Assembly (NCBI RefSeq): GCF_000454545.1
Contig: NZ_CM002139.1
Coordinates: 1,477,070 to 1,541,069 of the forward strand
Origin: Xanthomonas cassavae CFBP 4642
GTDB lineage: Bacteria; Pseudomonadota; Gammaproteobacteria; Xanthomonadales; Xanthomonadaceae
Length of the DNA stretch: 64,000 bases
Reading direction: 5' to 3'
Position numbers and translations under genes: made by a program. The notes beneath the pieces are model-generated. The model did no database searches. It saw nothing but the letters and a program-made list of their open reading frames with translations, and was not told where the DNA came from. Positions 27,731 to 36,786 of the stretch are shown in pieces (position 1 is the stretch's first letter; each line of letters starts with the position of its first letter).

Positions 27731-28669
27731 ATGAACCGAGTACTGCCATGCTGCCTTGTCGCCGCGTTGAGCCTGCTGCCGCTGTCGGCGATTGCCGCCG
27801 ACGCCGCTGCCGATCCCGAACGGGATCGGCAGCGCATCCTGTCGATGCAGGGCGAATACGCGGTGGACTTCGCCTTCGACGAAACCGTGCTGCTCAAGCC
27901 CGGTTACGAGCGTGCATCGGCCATGCGCAGCCGCGCCAGCGAAGTGGTGATCGTGGTGGAGGATTCACCGCGCAAGCTGGTGTTGCAGCATCTGCTGGTC
28001 GACGAAAAGAGCAGGCATGTGACCAAGCACTGGCGGCAGGATTGGGTGTACGAGGCGCCGCAGCGTTTCGAATTCAGCGCCGATCAGACCTGGACGGTGC
28101 GTGCGCTGCCGGCATCGGCCACGCAGGGCGCATGGACGCAATGCGTCTTCGAGGTCAGCGATGCGCCGCGCTATTGCGGCACCGGTCGCTGGGACTATGC
28201 CGACGGCCATCCCACCTGGACCAGCGATCTGAGCTGGCGCCCGTTGCCGCGCCGTGAGTACACCAAGCGCAGCGACTACAACGCGCTGTCGGTGATCAAC
28301 CGGCACACGCTCACGCCCAACGGCTGGACGCACGAGCAGTTCAACACCAAGGTGCTACGCAAGCCGGACGGCAGCCAGGAGCCCATCGCGCGCGAGTTCG
28401 GGTTCAACGAGTACCGCAAGACCACCGACGTGGACTTCGCTCCGGCCTATGCGTACTGGAAGGGCACGCAGGGCTATTGGGCCAAGGTACGCGCACGCTG
28501 GGCCAGGTTCCTGGACATCCCGCCTGGCCTGCATCTGAAGGCCAAGCCCGACGGCATGGCGATGATCATGCCGATGTTCGAACAGGCCGAACGCGTGCAG
28601 CAGGGCAAGCGGGTCAAGGACGCGCAGATCGATGCGGTGTTTGCGCAGTGGGTGGAAGCGGCGAACTAG
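27731..28669 (+). CDS. Exported DUF6607-type protein of the heme locus
   Basis: This 312-residue protein has a clear signal peptide, MNRVLPCCLVAALSLLPLSA ending IAA-DAA. An upstream in-frame ATG at 27701 overlaps the previous stop; I prefer 27731 because the signal peptide starts there. The mature protein is hydrophilic and contains HWRQDWVYEAPQRFEFSADQ, YCGTGRWDYADGHPTW and KRSDYNALSVINRHTLTPNG, a pattern I associate with DUF6607 proteins found next to heme receptors. No function is established as far as I know. A periplasmic helper for heme or iron handling is inference from context. A REP-like palindrome follows, marking the operon end. Confidence 0.75.
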   Translation: MNRVLPCCLVAALSLLPLSAIAADAAADPERDRQRILSMQGEYAVDFAFDETVLLKPGYERASAMRSRASEVVIVVEDSPRKLVLQHLLVDEKSRHVTKHWRQDWVYEAPQRFEFSADQTWTVRALPASATQGAWTQCVFEVSDAPRYCGTGRWDYADGHPTWTSDLSWRPLPRREYTKRSDYNALSVINRHTLTPNGWTHEQFNTKVLRKPDGSQEPIAREFGFNEYRKTTDVDFAPAYAYWKGTQGYWAKVRARWARFLDIPPGLHLKAKPDGMAMIMPMFEQAERVQQGKRVKDAQIDAVFAQWVEAAN

Positions 28670-28680
28670 CCCGCCCGGCG

Positions 28681-28778
28681 CCGTAGGAGCACACCTGGGC
28701 GCGACGTGGCATTCCCGATAACACCCCATTGCGCAGTGCCGCGCTTCCGCGAGGTCGCGCCCAGGTGCGCTCCTACGG
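28681..28778. repeat. REP-like inverted pair
   Basis: CCGTAGGAGCACACCTGGGC at one end and GCCCAGGTGCGCTCCTACGG at the other form a long inverted repeat around a 50-base centre. It is the same family as 5224-5289. It lies between the heme locus and the convergent DUF486 gene and could fold at both transcript ends. Confidence 0.8.
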
Positions 28779-28808
28779 GCGGGGCGGCGGCGGTCGCTCA
28801 GAAGGCCG

Positions 28809-29162
28809 TCATTCCTTGAACATCAAAAACGCCGCCACCAGGATCAGCCCGAACGCGGCCCAGTGATTCCACTTCAGCGACTGGCCCAGGTAGAAGGTCG
28901 AGAAGCCCGCGAACACCAGCAGTGTGATCACTTCCTGCATGCCCTTGAGCTGCGGCGCGGAATACACCGCGCTGCCCAGGCGGTTGCCCGGCACCTGCAG
29001 GCAGTATTCGAACAAGGCGATACCCCAGCTGACCAGGATGGCGATCATCAGCGGCGTGCTCTTGTACTTCAGGTGCCCGTACCAGGCGAAGGTCATGAAC
29101 ACATTGCTGGCGATCAGCAGCAGGACCGGGTACAGGTAGGCAGTGAAGGGGGCAGTGGGCAT
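28809..29162 (-). CDS. DUF486 family small membrane protein
   Basis: This 117-residue protein matches the DUF486 group, small four-helix membrane proteins related to the drug/metabolite transporter fold. It reads MPTAPFTAYLYPVLLLIASN, then FMTFAWYGHLKYKSTPLMIA, FEYCLQVPGNRLGSAVYSAP, QLKGMQEVITLLVFAGFS and ends AAFLMFKE. The VPGNR and QLK..QE motifs are family hallmarks. Four hydrophobic segments are visible. I chose ATG 29162; an in-frame extension to 29216 adds a non-conserved leader. No function is known for the family to my knowledge. Confidence 0.85.
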   Translation of the reverse strand: MPTAPFTAYLYPVLLLIASNVFMTFAWYGHLKYKSTPLMIAILVSWGIALFEYCLQVPGNRLGSAVYSAPQLKGMQEVITLLVFAGFSTFYLGQSLKWNHWAAFGLILVAAFLMFKE

Positions 29163-29334
29163 GACGACGGCGGCTGGAAAGGGGCCGGAAGCATAAGCCA
29201 GCCCCGTTAAGCGCACGCGACCGTGCCGATGAGCCCGGCTCCACAGTCAGGGTGCTCCAGGCCGATGCAAATGGTTGCCCGCAGAACGGCTAGGCAATTG
29301 CCTGGCCACCCATCGCCGCGACACGGTCACCCCG

Positions 29335-30219
29335 TTAGCGCTGCATGCCCCAGCGGCGCACGGTCAGCCGCTCGATGGCCTGGAACACCGCGCCCTCCAC
29401 CAGCAGGCCCAGCACGATCACCATCGCCAGGCCGGCGAACACGCGGTCGGTATACAGCTCGTTGCGGTTCTGGAAGATGTACCAGCCCAGACCGCCCTGA
29501 CCGGAGGTGGCGCCGAATACCAGCTCGGCGGCGATCAGGGTGCGCCAGGCGAAGGCCCAGCCGATCTTCAGCCCGGACAGGATCGCCGGCAGCGCGGCGG
29601 GAATCAGCAGCTGCGCCACGTAGCGCGGCCCACGCAATCCATAATTGCGCCCGGCCATGCGCAGGGTTTCCGACACCGACTGGAAGCCGGCATAGGTGGT
29701 CAGCGCCAGCGGCCACAGCACCGAGTGCACCAGCACGAACACCAGACTACCGGTGCCCAGGCCGAACCACAGCAAGGCCAGCGGTAGCAGTGCGATGGCC
29801 GGCAACGGATTGAACATGGCGGTCAGCGTGCCCAGGACATCGCGACCCCAGCGGGTGGAGGCGGCCACGGCGGTCAGCCCGAACGCCGATACCACGCCCA
29901 GCAGATAGCCCTGCGCCAGTACCCGTAGCGAGGCCCCCACCCGACGCAGCAATTCGCCCGACAGCAGGCCGTCGTAGAACGCGCGTGCGGTCTGCGCCGC
30001 GCTGGGCAGCATCAGGTCGTCGCCGACCACACGCGCAGCGATCTCCCACACCGCCGCCAGCACCACCAGCACCACGGCCTTGCGCAGCCATGCCGGCGCC
30101 TGCCAGCGGATCGGCGCGGCGGCGGTCAGCAGGACCGGATCCAGTGGCTGCAGCGCCAGTTCGTATTCCGGGCGTACCGGCGGAACCGGCGGCCGCGCGG
30201 TGGCGGGCGAGCGGCTCAT
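29335..30219 (-). CDS. ABC transporter permease (SsuC/TauC-type)
   Basis: This 294-residue inner-membrane protein has about six hydrophobic segments and the binding-protein-dependent permease signature in SETLRMAGRNYGLRGPRYVA and then IPAALPAILSGLKIGWAFAW (the EAA loop contacting the ATPase). Its best fit is the nitrate/sulfonate/taurine permease class. A 40-residue hydrophilic N-terminus precedes the first helix (WLRKAVVLVVLAAVWEIAAR). The start overlaps the upstream ATPase gene by four bases. It is the last gene of the dioxygenase-ABC operon and would carry the same organic sulfur compound. Confidence 0.9.
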   Translation of the reverse strand: MSRSPATARPPVPPVRPEYELALQPLDPVLLTAAAPIRWQAPAWLRKAVVLVVLAAVWEIAARVVGDDLMLPSAAQTARAFYDGLLSGELLRRVGASLRVLAQGYLLGVVSAFGLTAVAASTRWGRDVLGTLTAMFNPLPAIALLPLALLWFGLGTGSLVFVLVHSVLWPLALTTYAGFQSVSETLRMAGRNYGLRGPRYVAQLLIPAALPAILSGLKIGWAFAWRTLIAAELVFGATSGQGGLGWYIFQNRNELYTDRVFAGLAMVIVLGLLVEGAVFQAIERLTVRRWGMQR

Positions 30220-31049
30220 GGCAGCGCCCCGCGTTGCAGCTGGGCAGGGCGACGCAGCGGCGCCACCTTGTCGTCGGCCAGCGTGTCGTCAGGCAGGTCG
30301 AACAACAGGCGATGGATGCGCTGCGCAGTCTGCTGGAAGGCCACGCTGCCGGCGCTGTGCGGGCCGAAGGCATGCGCATTGAGTTCGGCACGTACCTGGC
30401 CCGGATGCGGCGACAGCAGCAGCACGCGGTTGCCGACCACCAACGCTTCCTCGATGGAATGGGTGACGAACAGCAGGGTGAAGCGCGCCTGCTCCCACAG
30501 TTCCAGCACCTGTTCCTGCATGCGCGAGCGGGTCAACGCATCCAGTGCGGCGAACGGCTCGTCCATCAGCAACACGCGCGGACGCATCGCCAACGCACGC
30601 GCGATCGCCACGCGCTGTTTCATGCCGCCGGACAAGGTGTGCGGGTAAGCATCGGCAAACCCGCTCAGCCCGACCTGGGCCAGGCTCTCGTCTGCCCGCT
30701 CCCGGGCTTCGGCGCGGCCGAGTTTGCGCGCTGCGCGCAGCCCGAACACCACGTTCTCGCGCACGCTCTTCCAGGGCGCGAGTTGATCGAATTCCTGGAA
30801 CACCACCACCCGATCCGGCCCCGGCCCGGTCACCACCTGCCCATCCAGACGAATCTGCCCCTCGCGTGGCTGTACGAAGCCGGCCACCGCCTTGAGCAGG
30901 GTGGACTTGCCGCAACCTGACGGCCCCAGCAGCACGAAGCGGTCGGCCGCGTGCACATCGAAGCGCACCCGATGGGTGGCCCGCACTACCCGCTGTGCGT
31001 TGACGTATTCCAGGCTGACGTGATCGACCTGCAGCAAGGGTGTCGCCAT
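30216..31049 (-). CDS. ABC transporter ATP-binding protein (SsuB/TauB-type)
   Basis: This 277-residue ATPase has Walker A GPSGCGKST, the Q-loop in VVVFQEFDQLAPW, signature LSGGMKQRVAIARAL, Walker B RVLLMDEPFAALD and the switch histidine in FVTHSIEEAL. These are typical of the taurine/sulfonate/nitrate importers. It sits between the binding-protein gene (two-base gap) and the permease (four-base overlap), so the three are one transcription unit. The extended C-terminus (after about residue 220) has no recognised domain. Confidence 0.92.
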   Translation of the reverse strand: MATPLLQVDHVSLEYVNAQRVVRATHRVRFDVHAADRFVLLGPSGCGKSTLLKAVAGFVQPREGQIRLDGQVVTGPGPDRVVVFQEFDQLAPWKSVRENVVFGLRAARKLGRAEARERADESLAQVGLSGFADAYPHTLSGGMKQRVAIARALAMRPRVLLMDEPFAALDALTRSRMQEQVLELWEQARFTLLFVTHSIEEALVVGNRVLLLSPHPGQVRAELNAHAFGPHSAGSVAFQQTAQRIHRLLFDLPDDTLADDKVAPLRRPAQLQRGALP

Positions 31050-31051
31050 GC

Positions 31052-32095
31052 TCAGCTCCCGCCCGCAATCAGCGGGTCGTCGAAGAAGTAATCGCCCACC
31101 TTGGCCGGCGCCTGCTTGATCGCGCCGCTGCGCTGCATGAACTGACCAAGCTTCGCTGTGTTCTGCGGCGCCACGGTGAATTGCACCTTGGGATCCTTGA
31201 GGATCTGCAGAACCAGCGCACGGTCGATGCTCGACCCGTTCCGGCGCAGGAAGATATCCGCCGCCTGCTCCGGGTGCGCGGTGACGAACTTCGCTGCCTG
31301 ATCCAGTGCGGCCACAAACGCGCGGTAAGTCTTGGGGTTGTCGCGGCGGAATGTTTCGGTCGCGTACAGCACCGTGGCCGACGACGGCCCACCCTCGATG
31401 TCATACGAGCTGGTGACGATATGCGCCGCCGGGTTGCGCGCCAGCTCCTGCTCCTGGAAGGGCGGGCTGGCGAAATGCGCGGTGATCTCGGTGCGGCCAT
31501 GGATGATCGCCGCCGCCGCATCCGGGTGCGGCAGGGCCACCTGTAGCGGATCCAGCTGATGGGTGCCCTTGTCGCCCCAGCGCTGTTGCGAGGCATGCTG
31601 CAGAAGCCGCGATTGCACCGATACGCCGGCGGCCGGCACCGCGATGCGGTCCTTCGGGGTGAAGTCGCCGATACTCTTGATGCGCGGGTTGTTGCTGATC
31701 AGGTAGTACGGAAAGTTGCCCAGCGACGCCACCCCGCGTACGTTCTGCCGGCCACGGGTGCGGTCCCAGATGGTGAACAACGGCCCGACACCGGCCCCGG
31801 CGATATCGATCGACCCAGTGAGCAAGGCATCGTTGACCGCCGCGCCGCCGGACAGCTGCAGGAACTGCACGTCGATGTCCACGCCGGCTTTCTTGCCTTG
31901 CTGCTCGATCAGCTTCTGGTCCTGCGCCACGTCCAGCAGCAGGTAGACGATGCCAAACTGCTTGGCGATGCGCAGCTTGCCCTCGGCCTGCGCCGCGCTG
32001 CTCAGCAGCGGCAGTGCCGCCAGCAGCAGGACCGCCACGCGTCGCGAAAGACGGCGGCGCAGCAACGGTGCATGGGAAGTGACGGTCAGAGGCAT
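31052..32095 (-). CDS. ABC transporter substrate-binding protein (sulfonate/sulfate-ester type)
   Basis: This 347-residue periplasmic protein begins MPLTVTSHAPLLRRRLSRRV, then a hydrophobic core AVLLLAALPLLSSAAQA and cleavage before EGK. The mature part follows the SsuA/TauA/nitrate-binding pattern: LRIAKQFGIVYLLLDVAQDQ, FLQLSGGAAVNDALLTGSID, and an IAVPAAGVSVQSRLLQHASQ loop. The open frame continues upstream to 32473, but the signal peptide fixes ATG 32095. The neighbouring TauD/AtsK-type dioxygenase suggests an alkyl sulfate ester, taurine or another alkanesulfonate as ligand. This set resembles the atsRBC-atsK system of Pseudomonas; which ligand is bound cannot be read from sequence. Confidence 0.88.
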   Translation of the reverse strand: MPLTVTSHAPLLRRRLSRRVAVLLLAALPLLSSAAQAEGKLRIAKQFGIVYLLLDVAQDQKLIEQQGKKAGVDIDVQFLQLSGGAAVNDALLTGSIDIAGAGVGPLFTIWDRTRGRQNVRGVASLGNFPYYLISNNPRIKSIGDFTPKDRIAVPAAGVSVQSRLLQHASQQRWGDKGTHQLDPLQVALPHPDAAAAIIHGRTEITAHFASPPFQEQELARNPAAHIVTSSYDIEGGPSSATVLYATETFRRDNPKTYRAFVAALDQAAKFVTAHPEQAADIFLRRNGSSIDRALVLQILKDPKVQFTVAPQNTAKLGQFMQRSGAIKQAPAKVGDYFFDDPLIAGGS

Positions 32096-32136
32096 GCAGC
32101 GCTCCGGTAGCGAGGGGGGCGGGGATAGCACTGCGG

Positions 32137-33054
32137 TCAGAACGGCGCATCGCCTTCGATGGTGGTGCGGTTGAGTCGGCGCCGCAGGTGGTCGGGCGTC
32201 CCGGCGGCCAGATGCATCACCGAGCGGTTGTCCCAGAACACCATGTCGTGCGGCTGCCAGCGGTGCCGGTACACCAGCACCGCGCGCGTGCTGTGCGCGA
32301 ACAAGGTCTGCAGCAGCGCGTGGCTTTTGTCCTCGCGCAGCCCGACGATGCGGGTGGTGAAATGTTCGCTGACGAACAAGGCCTTCTGCCCGGTTTCCGG
32401 GTGTGTGCGCACCACCGGATGCTGCACCGGCGTGACCTCGGCAATCTGCTCCGGCGTCAACGCCGGGCGCCACGGATTGCGCGCGCGCAACGCCTCATAT
32501 TTGGCCAGATAGCTGTGCTCTGCGCGCAGGTCCTGCACGGTGCGCTTGAGTGCATCAGGCAGGGTCTGCCAGGCCAGGTGCTGGTTGGCGAACAAGGTAT
32601 CTCCGCCCTCGGCAGGCAGCTCCTGTGCATGCAGCAGCGAGCCCAGGCTAGGGGTCTGCTTGTAGGACAGGTCCGAGTGCCAGTAATGCCCGGCATCGCC
32701 CAGGCCGATCGGCTGGCCGTTTTCCTTGATGTTGGAAACCACCAGCACTTCCGGATGTCCATGCAGCTGGAAATTACGCAGCACGTGGATCTGCAGCGGG
32801 CCGAAGCGGCGGCTGAACTCGACCTGCTGCGCCGGAGTGATGCGCTGATCGCGAAACACCAGCACGTGGTACTCCAGGTGCGCGCGGTGGATGCGCGCGA
32901 AGGTATCCGCATCCAACGGCTGCGACAGATCCAGCCCGATGACGTCCGCGCCCAGCGGCGCATCGAAGGGCACGATCCGCACGCCGGCGGTGTGTCCCGT
33001 GTTGGCATCGGCGCGCGGCGGCTGCACGCGCGCTGCAGAACGAACATTGGCCAC
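32137..33054 (-). CDS. TauD/AtsK-family 2-oxoglutarate-dependent dioxygenase
   Basis: This roughly 305-residue Fe(II) and 2-oxoglutarate enzyme oxidises a carbon next to a sulfonate or sulfate ester and releases sulfite or sulfate. GVRIVPFDAPLGADVIGLDL opens the fold. The iron triad is visible as HSDLSY (His-x-Asp) and the distal HDMVFWDNRSVMHLAAG histidine, and RRLNRTTIEGDAPF holds the Arg binding the co-substrate. Start: GTG 33054 with GAGG about 9 bases upstream; TTG 33078 would add eight residues. It leads an operon with an ABC importer. TauD (taurine) and AtsK (alkyl sulfates) are both possible names; the context slightly favours AtsK-like. No sigma-54 site was found upstream. Confidence 0.9.
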   Translation of the reverse strand: MANVRSAARVQPPRADANTGHTAGVRIVPFDAPLGADVIGLDLSQPLDADTFARIHRAHLEYHVLVFRDQRITPAQQVEFSRRFGPLQIHVLRNFQLHGHPEVLVVSNIKENGQPIGLGDAGHYWHSDLSYKQTPSLGSLLHAQELPAEGGDTLFANQHLAWQTLPDALKRTVQDLRAEHSYLAKYEALRARNPWRPALTPEQIAEVTPVQHPVVRTHPETGQKALFVSEHFTTRIVGLREDKSHALLQTLFAHSTRAVLVYRHRWQPHDMVFWDNRSVMHLAAGTPDHLRRRLNRTTIEGDAPF

Positions 33055-33078
33055 GAGCTTGCACCTCGACAACAGCAA

Positions 33079-33579
33079 AGGACGCCTGATACGGCGAGCT
33101 GACTGGTCACTGTAGGCAGTCGCGTTCCTGCTGCGAACGTACGATTGGCAAGGTGCTTATGCGCTGCGGGTATATGCAGCGCCTCATCGGTGGCGGCGAG
33201 CGGAGGTCCAGGATGCAGCTGCTGGTCCGCAACAGCCGGCAAGACGCTGCAAGCGCCAGCAATGAGCACCAATTGTGCGGAGAAGGCACAACATCTGTGC
33301 GGTGCAAGGCGAATCCGAAACACCGCGCACGTGCCTGAGCGTCGCACGGTGATTGTCATTCGCACTCACAGCGCACGTTGATGCTGCGTCCGTTTCGCAG
33401 GCTGCGGATTGCCGCGGGCCGACGCCTGTTTCAGGGGCCGAGGCGCAAGAAGCCAGCAGAGCCGAAGAGGTTTTCAGTTCGGGCAGTAACGCGCGTCATG
33501 GCGAATCGACCGCCCGGAATGCCGCGCGGCACTCCAGGGCGGTGGCAAGCATGTGAACGCCAACTCCAGCGCTGCCTGC
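33079..33579. other. Intergenic, dioxygenase promoter side, no gene seen
   Basis: About 500 bases between the dioxygenase start and the convergent end of ybbP. Short frames on both strands lack family resemblance. The part near 33055-33200 must contain the promoter of the dioxygenase-ABC operon, but I cannot point to a clear sigma-70 or sigma-54 element. Confidence 0.45.
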
Positions 33580-36063
33580 TCACTCGGTACGCAGCGCCAA
33601 TGCCGGCGGCGTGGACAGGATACGCCGGGTGCCGGACCAGCCGGCAAGCAGGCTCAGCGCCAATCCGAAGGCGCCGCCCTGCAGCAGGCGCGGCCAGTCC
33701 GGTGCCAGTGCGATCTCGAAGGCTTGCTGGCCCACCACTGCGCCGATCACCGCCGCCGCAGTCACCGCAAGGCCGGCTGCCAGCAGCCCCAGCGCACCGA
33801 ACTCCACCAGCACCGCACCGCGCAACTGCCCGCGGCGTGCACCCAGCGTGCGCAGCACGGCGCTGTCGTAACGGCGCTCGCCGGCAGTGGCCTGCAAGGC
33901 CGCCAGCAGCACCAGCACCCCGGCCAGCAGGCTGAAGCCCATCACCAGCTGTACGGCCTGTGCCACCTGGTCGATCACCTCGCGCACCCGGCCCAGGATG
34001 GCATCGATATCCAGCACCGAGATGTTGGGGTAGTCGCGGCTCAGCGAGGCCAGCTTGGGCGCACTGCCGGGCGGCAGGTGGAAGGCGGAAATCAGGTTGT
34101 ACGGCGCATCGCCCACCGCGCCTTCATTGAGCAGCAGGAAGAAGTTGACCCGGAACGAATCCCAATCGGCCTTGCGGATGCTGGTGACGGTGAAGCTGCG
34201 CTGCTGCTCGCCCAGCAGCAGGGTGATGCGGTCGCCGAGCTTGAGCTGATAGCGCTGCGCCCAGCCTTCTTCCACCGAGGCTTCGGCAGCGGTGCTGTCG
34301 GCGCTCCAGAACGTGCCCTGCAGCAGTGTATTGGCTGGCGGAAACGCATGCCGCCAGGAGAAATTGACCGGGCGGTTGTCGCCATCGCCATCGTCGGCCG
34401 GATCGCGGTCGCCGCGCACCGGCGGTTTGTCGTTGATGGCGACCAGGCGTCCGGTGGAGAACGGCTCCACCGCAGCGCCGTCGACGCCCAATCCGCGCAG
34501 CGTCTGCAGCACCGGCTCGGTCTGCTCGGGCTGGATGTTCATCAGGAAATAGTTCGGGGTATCTGCCGGCAGGCGCTCGCGCCATTGGCCGAGCAGGCCG
34601 GGGCCGACCACCGCCAGCAGCAACAGCGCGCACAGCGACAGCGACAGGCCGACCAGCTGCACCACGCTCAGGCCGCGCCGGCGGGTGAGCGAGGCCAGGC
34701 CCAGTTTCCAGGCGCCGCGCAGGCGGTGCTGGATCGGCCGCAGCAGGGCCAGCAGGCCCAGTCCGAGCAGCATCGCCACCAGCGCCAGCGCGGCCAGGCC
34801 GCCCAGCACCCAGCCCGCCAGCACCAGGTTGCCGGTGGCGTAGACGGTGAGCGCCAGGGTTGCGGCCAGCGCAGCGCCGTAGACCAGCAACGAACTCGGC
34901 GGCACCGCGGCAAAGCTGCGGTTGAGCACCCGCATCGGCGGCACGTTGCGCAGCCGCAGCAGCGGTGGCAGGCCGAAGCCCAGCAACAGAACCAGGCCGA
35001 TCCCTGCGCCCGCCAGGGCCGGGGTGGCCTGCGGCAACGGCAGCCGGTTCGGTATCAGACTGCCCAGCGCCTGTACCAGGCCTTCCTGCGCCAGCATGCC
35101 CAGGCCGATGCCGACCAGGCAGGCCGGAATCGCGGTCAACAGCAATTGCAGCGACAGCATCGCCAAAATGTCGCGCTGCTTCGCGCCCAGGCAACGCAGC
35201 ACCGCCACGGTGTCGATGCGCCGCAGCGCAAAGCGGTTGGCCGCCAGCGCGGTCGCCACGCCCGACAGCAGCACGGCGAGCAAGGCCGACAAGGCCAGGA
35301 AGCGCCCGGCACGGTCGAACGCCGCGCGCATGCCGCGCTGGGTGTCTTCGATACCGACCAGGCGGTATTCGCTGGCGCGCGGCTTGAGCCAGGCGCGCAG
35401 GTCGGCGATGGCATCCGGCGCACCGGCGAACATCAGCCGGTAGGAGGCGCGGCTGCCGGGCCCGAGCAGACCGGCACCTTCGATGTCGGCGCGATTGACC
35501 AGCAGCGGCGGCGACAACTGCATCAGCTCGCCGGACGCATCCGGTTCGGCGCGCAGCACGCCGGTGATGGTGAGATGGCCGGCGCCGAACTCGAGCTGTT
35601 CGCCTACCCGCAGGCCCAGCGCCTCCAGCAGGCGCGGGTCGGCATAGGCCTGTCCGGGGGGCGGCGCAGTGGCCGGCGAGCCTTCGCTCCCGCGGCCGTC
35701 CCTGGACACCAGCAGCTGCCCGCGCAGCGGATAGCCGGCGCCCACGCCACGGATATTGGCCATCTGGCTGGCGTCGTGATGGAACAGCACGCTCGGAAAG
35801 CTGACCATGCGCGTACTCTGCAGCCCGCGGCGCTGCGCTTCGGCGGCGAAGTCGGCCGGAATCTCCTGGCGTCCGGTCACGCCAAGGTCGCCACCGAGTA
35901 CCTCGGCCGCGCTGGAAGTCAGCGCCAGCGTCACCCGGTCCACCAACGTGCCGACGGCAGTCATCACCGCCACGCCCAGCACCAATGCGGCGAACACGGT
36001 CAGCAGGTCGCCGGCCAGGAATTCGCGGCGTACCGCGCGCGCCGCCTGCTTAACGACGTTCAT
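33580..36063 (-). CDS. ABC transporter permease YbbP-like (FtsX/MacB family)
   Basis: This 827-residue inner-membrane protein has two FtsX-type permease halves: a first TM helix at about residues 15-40 (FLAGDLLTVFAALVLGVAVM), a large periplasmic domain, a helix group near 260-400, another near 420-510, a second periplasmic domain, and three last helices near 700-820. TVAVLRCLGAKQRDILAMLS and YDSAVLRTLGARRGQLRGAV are the duplicated cytoplasmic coupling regions. In E. coli ybbP lies with ybbA divergent from tesA; the arrangement here is the same. YbbAP-type transporters are thought to handle lipids or hydrophobic compounds at the inner membrane rather than import. The start overlaps the ybbA stop (ATGA). 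Confidence 0.88.
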   Translation of the reverse strand: MNVVKQAARAVRREFLAGDLLTVFAALVLGVAVMTAVGTLVDRVTLALTSSAAEVLGGDLGVTGRQEIPADFAAEAQRRGLQSTRMVSFPSVLFHHDASQMANIRGVGAGYPLRGQLLVSRDGRGSEGSPATAPPPGQAYADPRLLEALGLRVGEQLEFGAGHLTITGVLRAEPDASGELMQLSPPLLVNRADIEGAGLLGPGSRASYRLMFAGAPDAIADLRAWLKPRASEYRLVGIEDTQRGMRAAFDRAGRFLALSALLAVLLSGVATALAANRFALRRIDTVAVLRCLGAKQRDILAMLSLQLLLTAIPACLVGIGLGMLAQEGLVQALGSLIPNRLPLPQATPALAGAGIGLVLLLGFGLPPLLRLRNVPPMRVLNRSFAAVPPSSLLVYGAALAATLALTVYATGNLVLAGWVLGGLAALALVAMLLGLGLLALLRPIQHRLRGAWKLGLASLTRRRGLSVVQLVGLSLSLCALLLLAVVGPGLLGQWRERLPADTPNYFLMNIQPEQTEPVLQTLRGLGVDGAAVEPFSTGRLVAINDKPPVRGDRDPADDGDGDNRPVNFSWRHAFPPANTLLQGTFWSADSTAAEASVEEGWAQRYQLKLGDRITLLLGEQQRSFTVTSIRKADWDSFRVNFFLLLNEGAVGDAPYNLISAFHLPPGSAPKLASLSRDYPNISVLDIDAILGRVREVIDQVAQAVQLVMGFSLLAGVLVLLAALQATAGERRYDSAVLRTLGARRGQLRGAVLVEFGALGLLAAGLAVTAAAVIGAVVGQQAFEIALAPDWPRLLQGGAFGLALSLLAGWSGTRRILSTPPALALRTE

Positions 36064-36773
36064 GCCGCCCCGCCGGACGCTTGCGCGTGCAGGCGGCCGC
36101 CGTCGATGCGGTAGATGTGCCGGCAGCGCTGCGCCAGGGTCATGTCGTGGGTGACCAGCACCAGGGTGGTGTCGCTGGTGGCATTGAGCGCGAACAGCAG
36201 GTCGCTGATCTGCGCGCCGGTGGCCTGGTCCAGGCTGCCGGTGGGTTCGTCCGCGAACAGGATGCGCGGGCGCGCCACGAAGGCACGCGCCAGCGCCACG
36301 CGCTGCTGCTCGCCGCCGGACAACTGGCGCGGGTAGTGCCGCGCACGCGCGCTCAGGCCCACCGCCTCCAGCACCTCGCGCACCCGCGCCGGGTCTTCGC
36401 GCCCGGCCAGCTCCAGCGGCAGTGCGATGTTCTCTTCGGCGGTCAGCGCCGGCAGCAGGTGGAAGCTCTGGAACACGAAGCCCACTTCGCGCGCGCGCAG
36501 CGCAGCGCGCGCTTCCTCGTCCAGCTGGCCCAGGTCCTGGCCGGCCAGTGCGATGCTGCCGCGGCTGGGCAGGTCCAGCCCGGCCAGCAGGCCAAGCAGG
36601 GTGGTCTTGCCGGAACCGGAGGCGCCAACAATCGCGATACTGTCGCCTTCACTGACCGTCAAGCTGATGTTGTCGAGGATGTGGAGCGTTCCCTCCGGGC
36701 CACTGACGGATTTGCCGACCTCGCGAACGTCGATGGCGGTGCGGGTGCTGGAGCGGGGGGCCAGGCTGTCGAT
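36060..36773 (-). CDS. ybbA: ABC transporter ATP-binding protein YbbA-like
   Basis: About 237 residues of a LolD/MacB-type ATPase: Walker A VGASGSGKTTLLGLLAGLDL, Q-loop FVFQSFHLLPALTAEEN, signature LSGGEQQRVALARAF, Walker B ILFADEPTGSLD and switch VLVTHD. The start is a puzzle. The conserved N-terminus (DSLAPRSSTRTAIDVREVGK) has no ATG, GTG or TTG in front of it within the expected range. The best-placed candidate is an ATC at 36773-36771 with GGAG seven bases upstream; a single base difference (G at 36771 instead of C) would make it ATG. The frame continues open upstream through tesA. It pairs with the YbbP permease by a four-base overlap. Confidence 0.82.
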   Translation of the reverse strand: MDSLAPRSSTRTAIDVREVGKSVSGPEGTLHILDNISLTVSEGDSIAIVGASGSGKTTLLGLLAGLDLPSRGSIALAGQDLGQLDEEARAALRAREVGFVFQSFHLLPALTAEENIALPLELAGREDPARVREVLEAVGLSARARHYPRQLSGGEQQRVALARAFVARPRILFADEPTGSLDQATGAQISDLLFALNATSDTTLVLVTHDMTLAQRCRHIYRIDGGRLHAQASGGAA

Positions 36774-36786
36774 GAGGAATCTCCGA

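Noticed and set aside
33055..33300. Sigma-54 promoter before the TauD/AtsK operon
   Set aside because: TGGCAAGGTGCTTATG near 33156 looked similar but lacks the -12 GC and points the wrong way.
33553..36114. Plus-strand 853-codon open frame opposite ybbP
   Set aside because: Gln/Arg/His-rich antisense reading of a strong membrane-protein gene.
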